Positions 1 to 8,051 of a stretch of DNA of 41,478 nucleotides are shown one piece after another. Source of the stretch: Nitrosomonas sp. Its GTDB lineage: Bacteria > Pseudomonadota > Gammaproteobacteria > Burkholderiales > Nitrosomonadaceae. Both the position numbers and the translations under genes were made by a program. How positions within the stretch are numbered: position 1 is the stretch's first letter; each line of letters starts with the position of its first letter. The DNA is taken from the NCBI GenBank assembly GCA_028577615.1, contig JAJSDU010000025.1, positions 1-41,478 of the forward strand, given 5' to 3'. Below the pieces are notes generated by a model, which was given only the letters and a program-made list of their open reading frames with translations, was not told the origin of the DNA and searched no databases.

Positions 1-1
1 A

Positions 2-196
2 GTGTTTATGGCCAACACAGTCAGTCTGCTGCCGGGCACCTTGAGCGTCGAATTAACCACTGAGATGAATCGGGGCTCTCTGACAGTGCATGTATTGGAT
101 AGAAACAAGTCTGTCACAGCCGAACTTGAATCGGTTGAACTGCGTGTGGCGCGATTGTTTGGCATGCATCTGCCAGTCAATGACAGGAGTAGCTGA
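2..196 (+). CDS. mrpE: Mrp/Mnh antiporter subunit E, C-terminal part (5' end outside window)
   Basis: This is the C-terminal end of an MrpE/MnhE subunit; the reading frame is open at the left edge, so the start lies outside. The visible 64 residues carry the family signature of a small hydrophobic stretch followed by LLPGTLSVEL and a VHVLD segment. MrpE is a small membrane subunit of the multisubunit cation/proton antiporter, and the mrpF, G, B, C and D homologues that follow support the call. The stop at 194-196 lies one base before the start of the next gene, so the genes are co-transcribed and probably translationally coupled. Confidence 0.85.
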   Translation: MFMANTVSLLPGTLSVELTTEMNRGSLTVHVLDRNKSVTAELESVELRVARLFGMHLPVNDRSS

Positions 197-197
197 A

Positions 198-1184
198 ATG
201 AAAAGTATCCGTAACATTCTTTGCGTGACCTTTCCCTGGAAAAATTGCAAATCCGTTGTTGATCGCGCCGTCGCGCTGGCGGAGAACAATCAGGCCAGCC
301 TGACCGTCGTCAGCATGATTGAACGTTTTATCGCAGCAGCCGGGATGCTGGAAAGTGAAGCGACACCCGCTGATCTGCATGCCCTGGTCGCACAGGGACA
401 TGAGCAGCGTCTGGCTGCATTGATCGAGCCTTATCAAGATAGAATGTCAATCCAGACCCAGGTGCTTACCGGCATCCCGTTTCTGGAAGTAGTGCGCGAA
501 GTGCTGCGCTGCGAATATGATCTGGTCATTAAACCGACCGAAGCGCATGACTGGCTGGACCGCCTGTTCAACAGTGACGACATGCACCTGTTGCGCAAAT
601 GTCCGTGTCCCGTCTGGCTGATCAAGCCGGAAGCGCCAGAAACCTGCCGGCGCATCCTCGCTGCGGTGGATGCAGGCGACGATTATCCTCAGGCGGAATT
701 GCGGACCCGGTATGCCTTGAACCAGCAGGTTCTCGAAATGGCCGGCTCGCTCGCGCTATCGGAATTTGCAGAGCTGCACATCGTGCATGCCTGGGACGCC
801 ATCGGCGAGAATCTCATGCGCACGCGCGCGCCTTTCATGAGCGGCACGGAGGACAAAATTACCCGGTATGTCGAACAGGTGCGCAAGCGGCATCAGCACA
901 ATCTGGAAGCATTGATGCGCGAGATGACCCATCGTCTGGGACAGAATGCCATCGATTATCTCAAGCCGCAGATCCACTTGATTAAAGGCTCGGCGCGCAA
1001 GGAGGTTCCCGCGCTGTCCAGGCAGCTTGAAGCCGATCTGATCGTCATGGGCACGGTAGCCCGCACAGGTATACCCGGATTCATCATGGGCAATACCGCC
1101 GAGTCGATTCTCAATCAGATCGACTGCTCAGTACTGGCGATCAAGCCGCCCGGGTTTGTTACGCCTGTCACACTCGAGGCATAA
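198..1184 (+). CDS. Tandem universal stress protein, UspE-like, inside the mrp operon
   Basis: About 328 residues with two Usp folds: roughly residues 1-150, starting at MKSIRNILCV, and 155-310. The C-terminal motif GTVARTGIPGFIMGNTAE followed by IKPPGF..PV closely recalls E. coli UspE. The usual nucleotide-binding pattern G-2x-G-9x-G(S/T) is altered: the second Gly is Ala and the last position is GN, so ATP binding is doubtful, as in UspE. I chose the ATG at 198 because AGGAG lies at 184-188; a longer frame from 90 would run through mrpE. The gene sits between mrpE and mrpF, touches mrpF directly (stop 1182-1184, next start 1185), and is therefore an integral member of the antiporter operon. 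A role in regulating the transporter is inference. Confidence 0.85.
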   Translation: MKSIRNILCVTFPWKNCKSVVDRAVALAENNQASLTVVSMIERFIAAAGMLESEATPADLHALVAQGHEQRLAALIEPYQDRMSIQTQVLTGIPFLEVVREVLRCEYDLVIKPTEAHDWLDRLFNSDDMHLLRKCPCPVWLIKPEAPETCRRILAAVDAGDDYPQAELRTRYALNQQVLEMAGSLALSEFAELHIVHAWDAIGENLMRTRAPFMSGTEDKITRYVEQVRKRHQHNLEALMREMTHRLGQNAIDYLKPQIHLIKGSARKEVPALSRQLEADLIVMGTVARTGIPGFIMGNTAESILNQIDCSVLAIKPPGFVTPVTLEA

Positions 1185-1472
1185 ATGCCGATGCAGACGC
1201 TTTACTTTGCGCTGGCGCTGTTTCTGCTGCTCAACCTCTGCGCGGGCATGTGGCGCGTATTACGCGGGCCGAGCACGGCTGACCGCATGCTGGCCGCGCA
1301 ATTGTTCGGTACCACCATTGTAGCCATCCTGCTGTTGCTCGCACAGGCTTCCGGCAGTCCGGCGCTACGCGATGTGGCACTGGTTTTCGCGTTGCTTGCG
1401 GCAGTCACGGCAGTCGCATTCGTGCAGCGCGTCTGGCCGGAAGACAGAGAGTCTGAGCATGACCGCGACTGA
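1185..1472 (+). CDS. mrpF: Mrp/Mnh antiporter subunit F
   Basis: A 95-residue membrane protein with three hydrophobic segments and the MrpF signature RGPSTADRMLAAQ between the first two, followed by a DVALVFALLAAVTAVAF segment. MrpF is a small subunit of the multisubunit Na+(K+)/H+ antiporter. The length fits the family. The start ATG follows the usp stop without a gap, and the 3' end overlaps the start of mrpG by 14 bases. Confidence 0.92.
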   Translation: MPMQTLYFALALFLLLNLCAGMWRVLRGPSTADRMLAAQLFGTTIVAILLLLAQASGSPALRDVALVFALLAAVTAVAFVQRVWPEDRESEHDRD

Positions 1473-1758
1473 TTATGCCGCCGCATGCCTGTTTATCCTC
1501 GGCGGTATCTTCTTTTTCGCCGGAACTGCAGGATTGTTGCGTTTTCCGGATGTCTACACACGGCTTCATGCCTTGACCAAAGCCGATAACGTAGGACTGG
1601 GACTGATTGTAGCGGGACTGGTATTACAGGCCGAATCCTGGCTTGTTGCTGGAAAACTGCTGCTGATCTGGCTGCTTGTGCTGTTTGCCGGCGCTTGCGT
1701 TGCGCATCTGGTCGCCAGACGGGCGTTACGTAAAGGAATTCGCATTTGGACGGAATAA
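1459..1758 (+). CDS. mrpG: Mrp/Mnh antiporter subunit G
   Basis: About 99 residues with three predicted membrane segments. The family motif GLLRFPDVYTRLHALTKADN is plainly visible after the first segment. MrpG is one of the small subunits needed for assembly of the antiporter. The open frame begins further upstream, but the ATG at 1459 gives the usual MrpG N-terminus (MTATDYAAAC) and overlaps mrpF by 14 bases. The stop lies 13 bases inside the next gene if that gene starts at the TTG at 1746. Confidence 0.92.
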   Translation: MTATDYAAACLFILGGIFFFAGTAGLLRFPDVYTRLHALTKADNVGLGLIVAGLVLQAESWLVAGKLLLIWLLVLFAGACVAHLVARRALRKGIRIWTE

Positions 1759-2744
1759 TTTTTCTGCAATGGGCTTTCGATGCCGTGCTGGGACTCGGTT
1801 TGCTGTGGCTGGCTTGGCGTGCCTTGAACAGCTCCGATCTGTTTAAAGCCATTGTATTGTTTATTGCTTTCGGACTGCTGATGGCGCTGGCCTGGGTGCG
1901 GTTGAACGCATCGGATGTCGCGCTGGCTGAAGCCGCCATCGGCGCAGGATTGACCGGCGCACTGCTGCTCGCCGCGCTGGCGAGGCTGGAAACCATGACA
2001 GATCAAAATGTTTCCGGCGTTTCTGCACACCCGGCGCACCCGCCATCCCCGACACCTGCCGGATCGCGTTTTTCGCGCGGCTTGCTGATCTTGCTGCTGT
2101 CTGCATCGACGGCGGGAATGGGTTATGCAGTCTGGTCTTTACCTTCGTACTCCACAGGATTAAGTATGGACGTCGCCGCGCATCTTGACAGCAGCGGCGT
2201 AAGCAATCCGGTTACCGCTGTACTGCTTAATTTCCGCAGTTACGATACGCTGCTGGAAATGATTGTCTTATTACTGGCCGTGCTGGGCGTCTGGTCGCTC
2301 GACGGACTACCGCCACAACCTGAAAAACCCCCAGCAACAGTGCTGGAGACTTTATCGCGGTTTTTGACACCGGTATTTATTCTGGTGGCGGCTTACCTGC
2401 TGTGGGTGGGCGCAGACGCGCCCGGCGGCGCTTTTCAGGCCGGATCGGTACTTGGCGCTACCGGCGTCCTGCTACTGTTGAGCGGTTGGCGTCCTCGCGC
2501 CCGCCTCATGCAATGGCCACTGCGACTTGCGCTGACCACCGGCGCGGGTGCTTTTATCCTTCTTGGCCTGTTGACCCTGTTGCTCGAAAAACAGTTGCTG
2601 GCCTACCCTGTTGCACAGGCCGGCAGGATGATTCTTCTTCTGGAAAGCCTGGCCACCGTATCAATCGCCGCAACACTAGCCATCCTGTTTCTGAGCGTAT
2701 CTTCCGGTCATAAAATGAAAACAGGAAAAGAGGAGAAAGAATGA
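1746..2744 (+). CDS. mrpB: Fused DUF4040 (MrpA C-terminal/MbhD-like) and MrpB subunit
   Basis: A 332-residue membrane protein. Residues about 1-80 resemble the MbhD/DUF4040 module that is the C-terminal part of full-length MrpA (ALNSSDLFKAIVLFIAFGL, then SDVALAEAAIGAG). A Pro-rich linker near 95-105 leads to a membrane segment and then, from about 205, the MnhB domain with the hallmark VGADAPGGAFQAG. The likely start is the TTG at 1746, with AAAGGA about eight bases upstream; no ATG gives the complete DUF4040 module. It overlaps mrpG and ends in an ATGA overlap with mrpC. This split-MrpA layout recalls the group of Mrp operons known from cyanobacteria rather than the Bacillus type. Confidence 0.88.
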   Translation: MDGIIFLQWAFDAVLGLGLLWLAWRALNSSDLFKAIVLFIAFGLLMALAWVRLNASDVALAEAAIGAGLTGALLLAALARLETMTDQNVSGVSAHPAHPPSPTPAGSRFSRGLLILLLSASTAGMGYAVWSLPSYSTGLSMDVAAHLDSSGVSNPVTAVLLNFRSYDTLLEMIVLLLAVLGVWSLDGLPPQPEKPPATVLETLSRFLTPVFILVAAYLLWVGADAPGGAFQAGSVLGATGVLLLLSGWRPRARLMQWPLRLALTTGAGAFILLGLLTLLLEKQLLAYPVAQAGRMILLLESLATVSIAATLAILFLSVSSGHKMKTGKEEKE

Positions 2745-3049
2745 CCAATGCATTCCTCTACGCGTTTGCGGGTATCGGTCTTTTTGTACTGGGACTGCAT
2801 GCGCTGGTTGTGCATGCGCATGTGCTGCGGAAAATTCTGGCGGTCAACGTCATGGGCAGCGGTGTTTTTCTGGTACTCGTGGCGCTGGCCAGACGTTCAG
2901 GTGAAGCGACATCCGATCCGGTGCCGCATGCCATGGTGATCACCGGAATTGTCGTGGCCGTTTCAGCCACCGCTCTGGCACTCGCGCTGATGTTGAAACT
3001 GGCCGGAAAATCCGGCGAGGCCGTGTTGCCCGGCAAGCACAACGATTAG
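2741..3049 (+). CDS. mrpC: Mrp/Mnh antiporter subunit C (NuoK-like)
   Basis: A 102-residue protein with three membrane segments, homologous in pattern to NuoK of respiratory complex I. The segment KILAVNVMGSGVFLVLVALA and the later DPVPHAMVITGIVVAVSATALALAL are typical of MnhC. It starts in a four-base ATGA overlap with the stop of the DUF4040-MrpB gene, which indicates translational coupling. Confidence 0.93.
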   Translation: MTNAFLYAFAGIGLFVLGLHALVVHAHVLRKILAVNVMGSGVFLVLVALARRSGEATSDPVPHAMVITGIVVAVSATALALALMLKLAGKSGEAVLPGKHND

Positions 3050-3054
3050 CGCGG

Positions 3055-4536
3055 ATGGAAGCGATGCTTATTGGTCTTTTGAATATCGACTGGGGTGTTA
3101 TCACCATCATGCTGCCGCTGGCCGGCGGCATCGCTTGTGTTCTCTGGCCCGCAATGTCAAAACCGGCGGGCTTGATCAGCGTAACCGGTGTTGTGCTGGC
3201 GATTGCCGGACTCGGCTGGCGGATCATGGAAAACGGCACATATCGTCATGCCGTAGGCGGATGGGGCGCGCCGCTCGGCATCGATCTATTTGCCGATGGC
3301 CTGAGTCTGGTCATGCTGATAATGACAGCACTGGTCGGACTGGGCATCAGTTTTTATGCCAAGCGTTTCTTCAGTCCGTGCGATGCCGTCCGTTTCTGGC
3401 CGATCTGGCTGTTGCTGCTGGCCGCACTGAATGCCTTGTTTCTTTCCGCGGATATTTTTAATCTCTATGTAGCACTCGAAATGACCGGACTCGCCGCCGT
3501 CGCACTGACAGCGCTGACCGGACGGATTGACGCCTTGGGCGGCGCCATGCGTTATCTGCTGGCCACGCTGCTGGGTTCTCTGGCTTATTTGCTTGGCGTT
3601 GTGTTGCTCTATCACGATGCGGGCAGCGTGGATATCGCCACACTGGCGCAGCGGATCGAGCCCAATGCAGCTGTCTGGACGGCGCTGGGCTTGATGAGCG
3701 CCGGTCTGGCGCTGAAAACCGCGCTTTTTCCGTTGAGTTTCTGGCTGCCGCCAGCCCATGCCAGCGCGCCTGCCCCGGTCAGTGCATTGCTGTCCGCGCT
3801 GGTGATAAAAGCTTCGTTTTATATCCTGCTGCGGCTGTGGCTGGAGCTATTCGGCGCTTTTGCAGAAGGCGTCTCAATGTTACTCGGCCTGCTGGGCGCG
3901 GCAGCAATTCTCTGGGGTTCCCTGCAGGCTCTGCGCCAGACCCGGATCAAGCTGCTGGTCGCTTATTCCACTGTGGCGCAGATCGGTTACCTGTTCCTGA
4001 TTTATCCGCTGGCTTTGGTAAGTAATGGCATGGCGGCGAGCATGGCAGCCTATCTTGCTTTCTCGCATGCGCTGGCAAAATCAGCCATGTTTCTTGCCGC
4101 CGGCAATCTGATGCAGTTTGGCGGTCATGACCGCATTGCCGATCTGGATCGCGCCGTGCAGCGTCTGCCGCTGACGGTCGCTGCATTTGCACTGGCAGGC
4201 GTCAGTATCATGGGATTGCCACCGAGCAGCGGATTCGTCGGCAAATGGTTGCTGCTCGATGCGGCGATGTCACAGGGACGGTGGGATCTCGCTGTGGTAA
4301 TGATTATCGGTGGACTGCTGGCCGCCGGTTACATTTTTAAAGTACTGGGATACGCATTTACGCAGGCCGAAGTACCGCATGACGCAAGAGCCGTACCCGC
4401 GGAAATGGAATGGGCGGCCCTGCTGCTGGCCATTGGCGCGATTCTGCTTGGATTCATGGCGCCCCAGATTTTTGCGCTGATCCACCCGGATCTGGCCGTT
4501 AACGCCAGCGAGGCCGGAACGGTATGGACGGCATGA
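3055..4536 (+). CDS. mrpD: Mrp/Mnh antiporter subunit D, proton-translocating (NuoN/M-like)
   Basis: A 493-residue polytopic protein of the proton-conducting transporter family that includes NuoL, NuoM and NuoN. Residues thought to carry the proton path are present: Glu142 in TM5 (LYVALEMTG), Lys221 in TM7 (GLALKTALFPL) and Lys252 in TM8 (LVIKASF), flanking the conserved LPPAHASAPAPVSALLSA loop. An in-frame ATG at 3064 is an alternative start. It follows mrpC by five bases and overlaps the next gene by 4 to 13 bases. Confidence 0.92.
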   Translation: MEAMLIGLLNIDWGVITIMLPLAGGIACVLWPAMSKPAGLISVTGVVLAIAGLGWRIMENGTYRHAVGGWGAPLGIDLFADGLSLVMLIMTALVGLGISFYAKRFFSPCDAVRFWPIWLLLLAALNALFLSADIFNLYVALEMTGLAAVALTALTGRIDALGGAMRYLLATLLGSLAYLLGVVLLYHDAGSVDIATLAQRIEPNAAVWTALGLMSAGLALKTALFPLSFWLPPAHASAPAPVSALLSALVIKASFYILLRLWLELFGAFAEGVSMLLGLLGAAAILWGSLQALRQTRIKLLVAYSTVAQIGYLFLIYPLALVSNGMAASMAAYLAFSHALAKSAMFLAAGNLMQFGGHDRIADLDRAVQRLPLTVAAFALAGVSIMGLPPSSGFVGKWLLLDAAMSQGRWDLAVVMIIGGLLAAGYIFKVLGYAFTQAEVPHDARAVPAEMEWAALLLAIGAILLGFMAPQIFALIHPDLAVNASEAGTVWTA

Positions 4537-6044
4537 GCGGAAACGCCTGGCTGCCGCTGATGGTGGTGGCAAGCGCGCTGCTGCCAGGTCTGATCATCTT
4601 CGGCCTGCCCGAAGAAAAAGTGCGCCTGCGTACCGTGCTCAATCTGACTGGCGCGTTTGCCAAAATAATCTTCACCGGATGGATGTTATGGGGCGTTTAT
4701 CACGGCTATCAATATGAAATACGCGTGGCTTTTCTGCCGGGACTGGATCTGGCGCTGCGCGCGGATTCGCTGTCGCTACTGTTTATCGCGCTATCCAGCG
4801 TGCTCTGGCTGCTGACCACTGTTTACGCGATTGGCTATCTGGAAGGCTCTCCGCACCGCAGCCGCTTTTTCGGTTTTTTCAGTTTATGCGTGACCAGCAC
4901 AAGCGGTGTGGCAATGTCCGGCAACCTGATCACTTTCCTTGTGTTCTATGAATTACTGACACTGGTGACTTATCCGCTGGTTGTCCATCGCGGCACAGAG
5001 GCGGCGCGCCGGGCGGGTCAAATCTATCTCACTTATACCATTTCCGGCGGCGCGCTCCTGCTGTTCGGCGTGATATGGCTTTACTCCATCACCGGAACAC
5101 TTGAATTCAGTCCGCAAGGCATTTTATATGACCTGGATACAGCCTATTATCCGGCACTGATCGCGATATTTGCGCTGCTGATTGCCGGTCTGGGCGTCAA
5201 GGCGGCGCTCGTGCCGCTGCATGGCTGGCTGCCCGAAGCGATGGTCGCGCCAGCGCCAGTCAGCGCCCTGCTGCACGCGGTGGCCGTCGTCAAGGCGGGC
5301 GCTTTTGGTATTGCGCGTGTGGTTTACGATATCTACGGCATTGATTTCGCCGCTGAACTGGGCGTTACCGGTCCGCTGGCGGCGCTGGCGGCGATAACCA
5401 TTCTTTATGGCTCCCTGCGCGCGCTGGCGCAGGATAATCTGAAACGACGACTGGCGTTTTCCACAGTGAGCCAGGTATCCTATATCACTCTGGGCGTGGC
5501 GATCGTTGGCCCGCTGGCTACCATCGGCGGTGTCGTACACCTGGTGCATCAGGGATTGATGAAAATCACGCTGTTCTTCTGCGCGGGCAATCTTGCGGAA
5601 ACGCTGGGCATTCACAAAGTGCGCGAAATGAATGGTGTCGGGCGGCGCATGCCCTGGACCATGGCGGCATTCACCCTCGGCGCTTTTGGCATGATCGGCG
5701 TACCGCCGGTCGCCGGTTTTATCAGCAAGTGGTATCTGGGACTTGGCGCACTGGAATCCGGAGAAAACTGGGTGATTCCCGTGCTGATCGGCAGCAGCCT
5801 GCTCAATGCGGCGTATTTTCTGCCCGTACTGCACCGCGCCTGGTTCCGCGATCCGCCGGACAGCTGGCCCGTCACGCGGGATACAGTGCGTGATCTCGGC
5901 GACAAGGAAACCGCCTGGGCTTTATTGCTGCCACCGGTGATTACCGCGCTGCTCGCGCTGTTTGCCGGGCTGCTGGCATCCGCATGGTTCAGTCCGCTGG
6001 AATGGGTGCAGCTTATCGCACAACGGGCGTTTCATCATCCATGA
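4524..6044 (+). CDS. Second MrpD-like proton-translocating subunit
   Basis: A 506-residue paralogue of the upstream MrpD protein. It keeps Glu143 in TM5 (VFYELLTLVTYP), Lys226 in TM7 (GLGVKAALVPLHGWLPEA) and Lys257 in TM8 (AVVKAGAFG), so it should be competent for proton translocation. The start may be ATG 4524 or ATG 4533; the latter forms a typical ATGA overlap with the mrpD stop. Operons with split MrpA often carry several D-type subunits, and this is probably one of those. A long antisense frame here (5124-5834) is a GC-driven shadow. Confidence 0.9.
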   Translation: MDGMSGNAWLPLMVVASALLPGLIIFGLPEEKVRLRTVLNLTGAFAKIIFTGWMLWGVYHGYQYEIRVAFLPGLDLALRADSLSLLFIALSSVLWLLTTVYAIGYLEGSPHRSRFFGFFSLCVTSTSGVAMSGNLITFLVFYELLTLVTYPLVVHRGTEAARRAGQIYLTYTISGGALLLFGVIWLYSITGTLEFSPQGILYDLDTAYYPALIAIFALLIAGLGVKAALVPLHGWLPEAMVAPAPVSALLHAVAVVKAGAFGIARVVYDIYGIDFAAELGVTGPLAALAAITILYGSLRALAQDNLKRRLAFSTVSQVSYITLGVAIVGPLATIGGVVHLVHQGLMKITLFFCAGNLAETLGIHKVREMNGVGRRMPWTMAAFTLGAFGMIGVPPVAGFISKWYLGLGALESGENWVIPVLIGSSLLNAAYFLPVLHRAWFRDPPDSWPVTRDTVRDLGDKETAWALLLPPVITALLALFAGLLASAWFSPLEWVQLIAQRAFHHP

Positions 6045-6095
6045 ACCTAAAAACCTCAGTTGACCATTATCCGGACTGACTAACGATATGAAAAA

Positions 6096-6284
6096 ATGAA
6101 ACAATTCAGGCAATATCAGTTCATCCGGATGGTAAACCAAATTATGGTGTTTACAGCACGCTGCTTTTTAATTCTGGCTGCGTTGCAATTCGTTGCAATA
6201 ACAAGTTATTACGCCTCATTGCGCCTTGCCGGAAATAAAAATCAACGCACTTTAAACCCCATTCAACTGAGGTTTCCAGGTTGA
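6096..6284 (+). CDS. Possible small membrane protein between antiporter subunits
   Basis: A 62-residue frame in the only sizeable gap (about 236 bases) of the mrp operon. It encodes one hydrophobic segment (IMVFTARCFLILAALQFVAI) followed by a basic tail. Its stop at 6282-6284 overlaps the probable TTG start of the next gene in a TTGA arrangement, like the coupled ATGA overlaps elsewhere in the operon. Against it: no clear Shine-Dalgarno sequence precedes the ATG, and I recognise no family. The stretch is also more AT-rich than its neighbours, so it could be a spacer with a chance frame. Confidence 0.3.
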   Translation: MKQFRQYQFIRMVNQIMVFTARCFLILAALQFVAITSYYASLRLAGNKNQRTLNPIQLRFPG

Positions 6285-8044
6285 ACGGCGCAATGATTTT
6301 GAATAGCCTCCTGCTTCCAGGCATACTCTGGCCGCTCCTGCTCGTTTGCCTGATGGGATTCAGAACGACGCGCGCCCTGGTATTGCCATTGACGCCGTGG
6401 GCCGCGCTGCCCGCGCTTGTTGCGGCAAGCCTGCTGACGCCGGGCGAAACGCGCTGGCATTTTCCCGGATTGCTGCTCGGCAGCGAAATCGGACTGGATG
6501 CGACAGGACAGGTATTTTTGCTGCTGACAGCGCTATTATGGACAGTATCCGGCGTCTATGCCCGCAGCTATCTGCGGCAATCCAACCGTCGCGAAGAATT
6601 TTATTTTTTCTTCCTGCTGTCGATGACCGGAAATTTCATCCTGATCGTAACCCAGGATCTGTTCGGATTTTATTTCGGTTTTTCCCTGATGAGTTTTGCC
6701 GCTTACGGCTTGATCATCCATGACCGCAGCGCAGCGGCGCTGCGTGCCGGACGGGTTTATATCATTCTCACCGTGATTGCGGAACTGATGCTGTTCGCTG
6801 CCCTGGTCGTGGCGGCAGGCATCAGCGGAGCCACGACTTTTGAAGCGCTGCGCGCCGGTCTTGCCGTGATGGATCCGGCTGACCGGAATCTGGTGATTCT
6901 GCTTGGCGTCGCCGGTTCCGGCATCAAGGCGGGCCTGTTTGGACTGCATGTCTGGCTGCCGCTCGCGCATCCCGTCGCACCCGCGCCGGCCAGCGCTGTT
7001 TTGTCCGGCGCGATGATCAAAGCCGGTCTGCTGGGCTGGCTGCAATTGCTGCCGCTGGGCCTGATCGCCTTGCCCGGCTGGGGTGCAGCCATGATCCTGC
7101 TCGGACTGACCGCCGCATTTTATGGCGTGACGGTCGGACTGACGCAGCGTGACCCGAAAACGCTGCTCGCATACTCAAGTATCAGTCAGATGGGCGTCAT
7201 GACAATGGCGGTGGGGGCCGGTCTGCTGATGCCGCATGCCTGGCCGTTCATCCTGCCGGCAATCGCCTTTTATGCGCTGCATCATGGTTTGAGCAAAGGC
7301 GCGCTGTTTCTCGGCGCGGGGCTTGCCGGGGGCAGCGACCGCAGGCAGCAGCGCTGGATCTGGCTTGGGCTTTGGCTTCCCGCACTGGCACTGGCCGGCG
7401 CCCCCTGGACCAGCGGCATGCTCGCCAAACAGCTGGTCAAAACGCATACACTCTACGCTCCCGCGCCATGGGATGTGCTGCTGCCACTCCTGCTGTCAGT
7501 CAGCGCACTGGCCACGACGTTGCTGATGGCGCGTCTGCTTTATCTGCTGCGGCCCGCCGCCCGATCATCGACAGCCGCGCCCGTTGCGGACCTGATAGCA
7601 CCCTGGGCAGCATTGTTACCGGTGATTGCGCTGATGCCCTGGTGGTTTACCGCAGCAATCAATGCATCCGAAATGGAGACAGAGTCAGTGATGGACAGTC
7701 TCTGGCCGGTTCTGGTCACCGCAGCCGTTACCTGGATTGTGCTGCGCCTGGGTTTGTTCCGCACGCTTCAGCCGGTACCCGCCGGTGATATACTGACGCT
7801 TTGGACACGCGCTTTTCAGCGCTTCCAGCTGCCGCCTGATCCAGGTAGCTTCAGTGCTGGCTGGAACACACTGCAAGCACGAACGATGACCCGTTTGACT
7901 GGTTTTATCATGGCTGTGCAAGAAAAGTTTGATCAACTGGAAGACTACCTGTCCCGCTGGGATGTGGCGTTACTGTGCGCAATCATTCTGGCGGCGGGAT
8001 CAACAGGAATAGGCATCGGATTCATCTGGATAAATACACGCTGA
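6281..8044 (+). CDS. Third large antiporter subunit, MrpA/D-like, without the TM5 glutamate
   Basis: A 587-residue polytopic protein of the NuoL/M/N-like family, with an extra C-terminal amphipathic stretch and a final membrane segment (about 562-583). Lys216 (GSGIKAGLFGLHVWLP) and Lys247 (GAMIKAG) of TM7 and TM8 are present. The glutamate expected in TM5 is replaced: aligning FYFGFSLMSFAAYGLIIH with the paralogue's VFYELLTLVTYPLVVH puts Ser135 at that position. The likely start is TTG 6281, eight bases after GAGG; ATG 6293 is the alternative. It is probably the N-terminal-MrpA counterpart of this split operon or an accessory subunit. Confidence 0.82.
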   Translation: MNGAMILNSLLLPGILWPLLLVCLMGFRTTRALVLPLTPWAALPALVAASLLTPGETRWHFPGLLLGSEIGLDATGQVFLLLTALLWTVSGVYARSYLRQSNRREEFYFFFLLSMTGNFILIVTQDLFGFYFGFSLMSFAAYGLIIHDRSAAALRAGRVYIILTVIAELMLFAALVVAAGISGATTFEALRAGLAVMDPADRNLVILLGVAGSGIKAGLFGLHVWLPLAHPVAPAPASAVLSGAMIKAGLLGWLQLLPLGLIALPGWGAAMILLGLTAAFYGVTVGLTQRDPKTLLAYSSISQMGVMTMAVGAGLLMPHAWPFILPAIAFYALHHGLSKGALFLGAGLAGGSDRRQQRWIWLGLWLPALALAGAPWTSGMLAKQLVKTHTLYAPAPWDVLLPLLLSVSALATTLLMARLLYLLRPAARSSTAAPVADLIAPWAALLPVIALMPWWFTAAINASEMETESVMDSLWPVLVTAAVTWIVLRLGLFRTLQPVPAGDILTLWTRAFQRFQLPPDPGSFSAGWNTLQARTMTRLTGFIMAVQEKFDQLEDYLSRWDVALLCAIILAAGSTGIGIGFIWINTR

Positions 8045-8051
8045 CCGGAAT

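Noticed and set aside
3286-3759. 157-codon open frame on the - strand inside mrpD
   Set aside because: Shadow of a clear antiporter gene; low-complexity Gln/Arg-rich translation.
5124-5834. 236-codon open frame on the - strand opposite the second mrpD-like gene
   Set aside because: Its sequence is rich in Arg, Gln and His with no domain, as expected for the antisense of a GC-rich membrane-protein gene; the + strand gene is certain.
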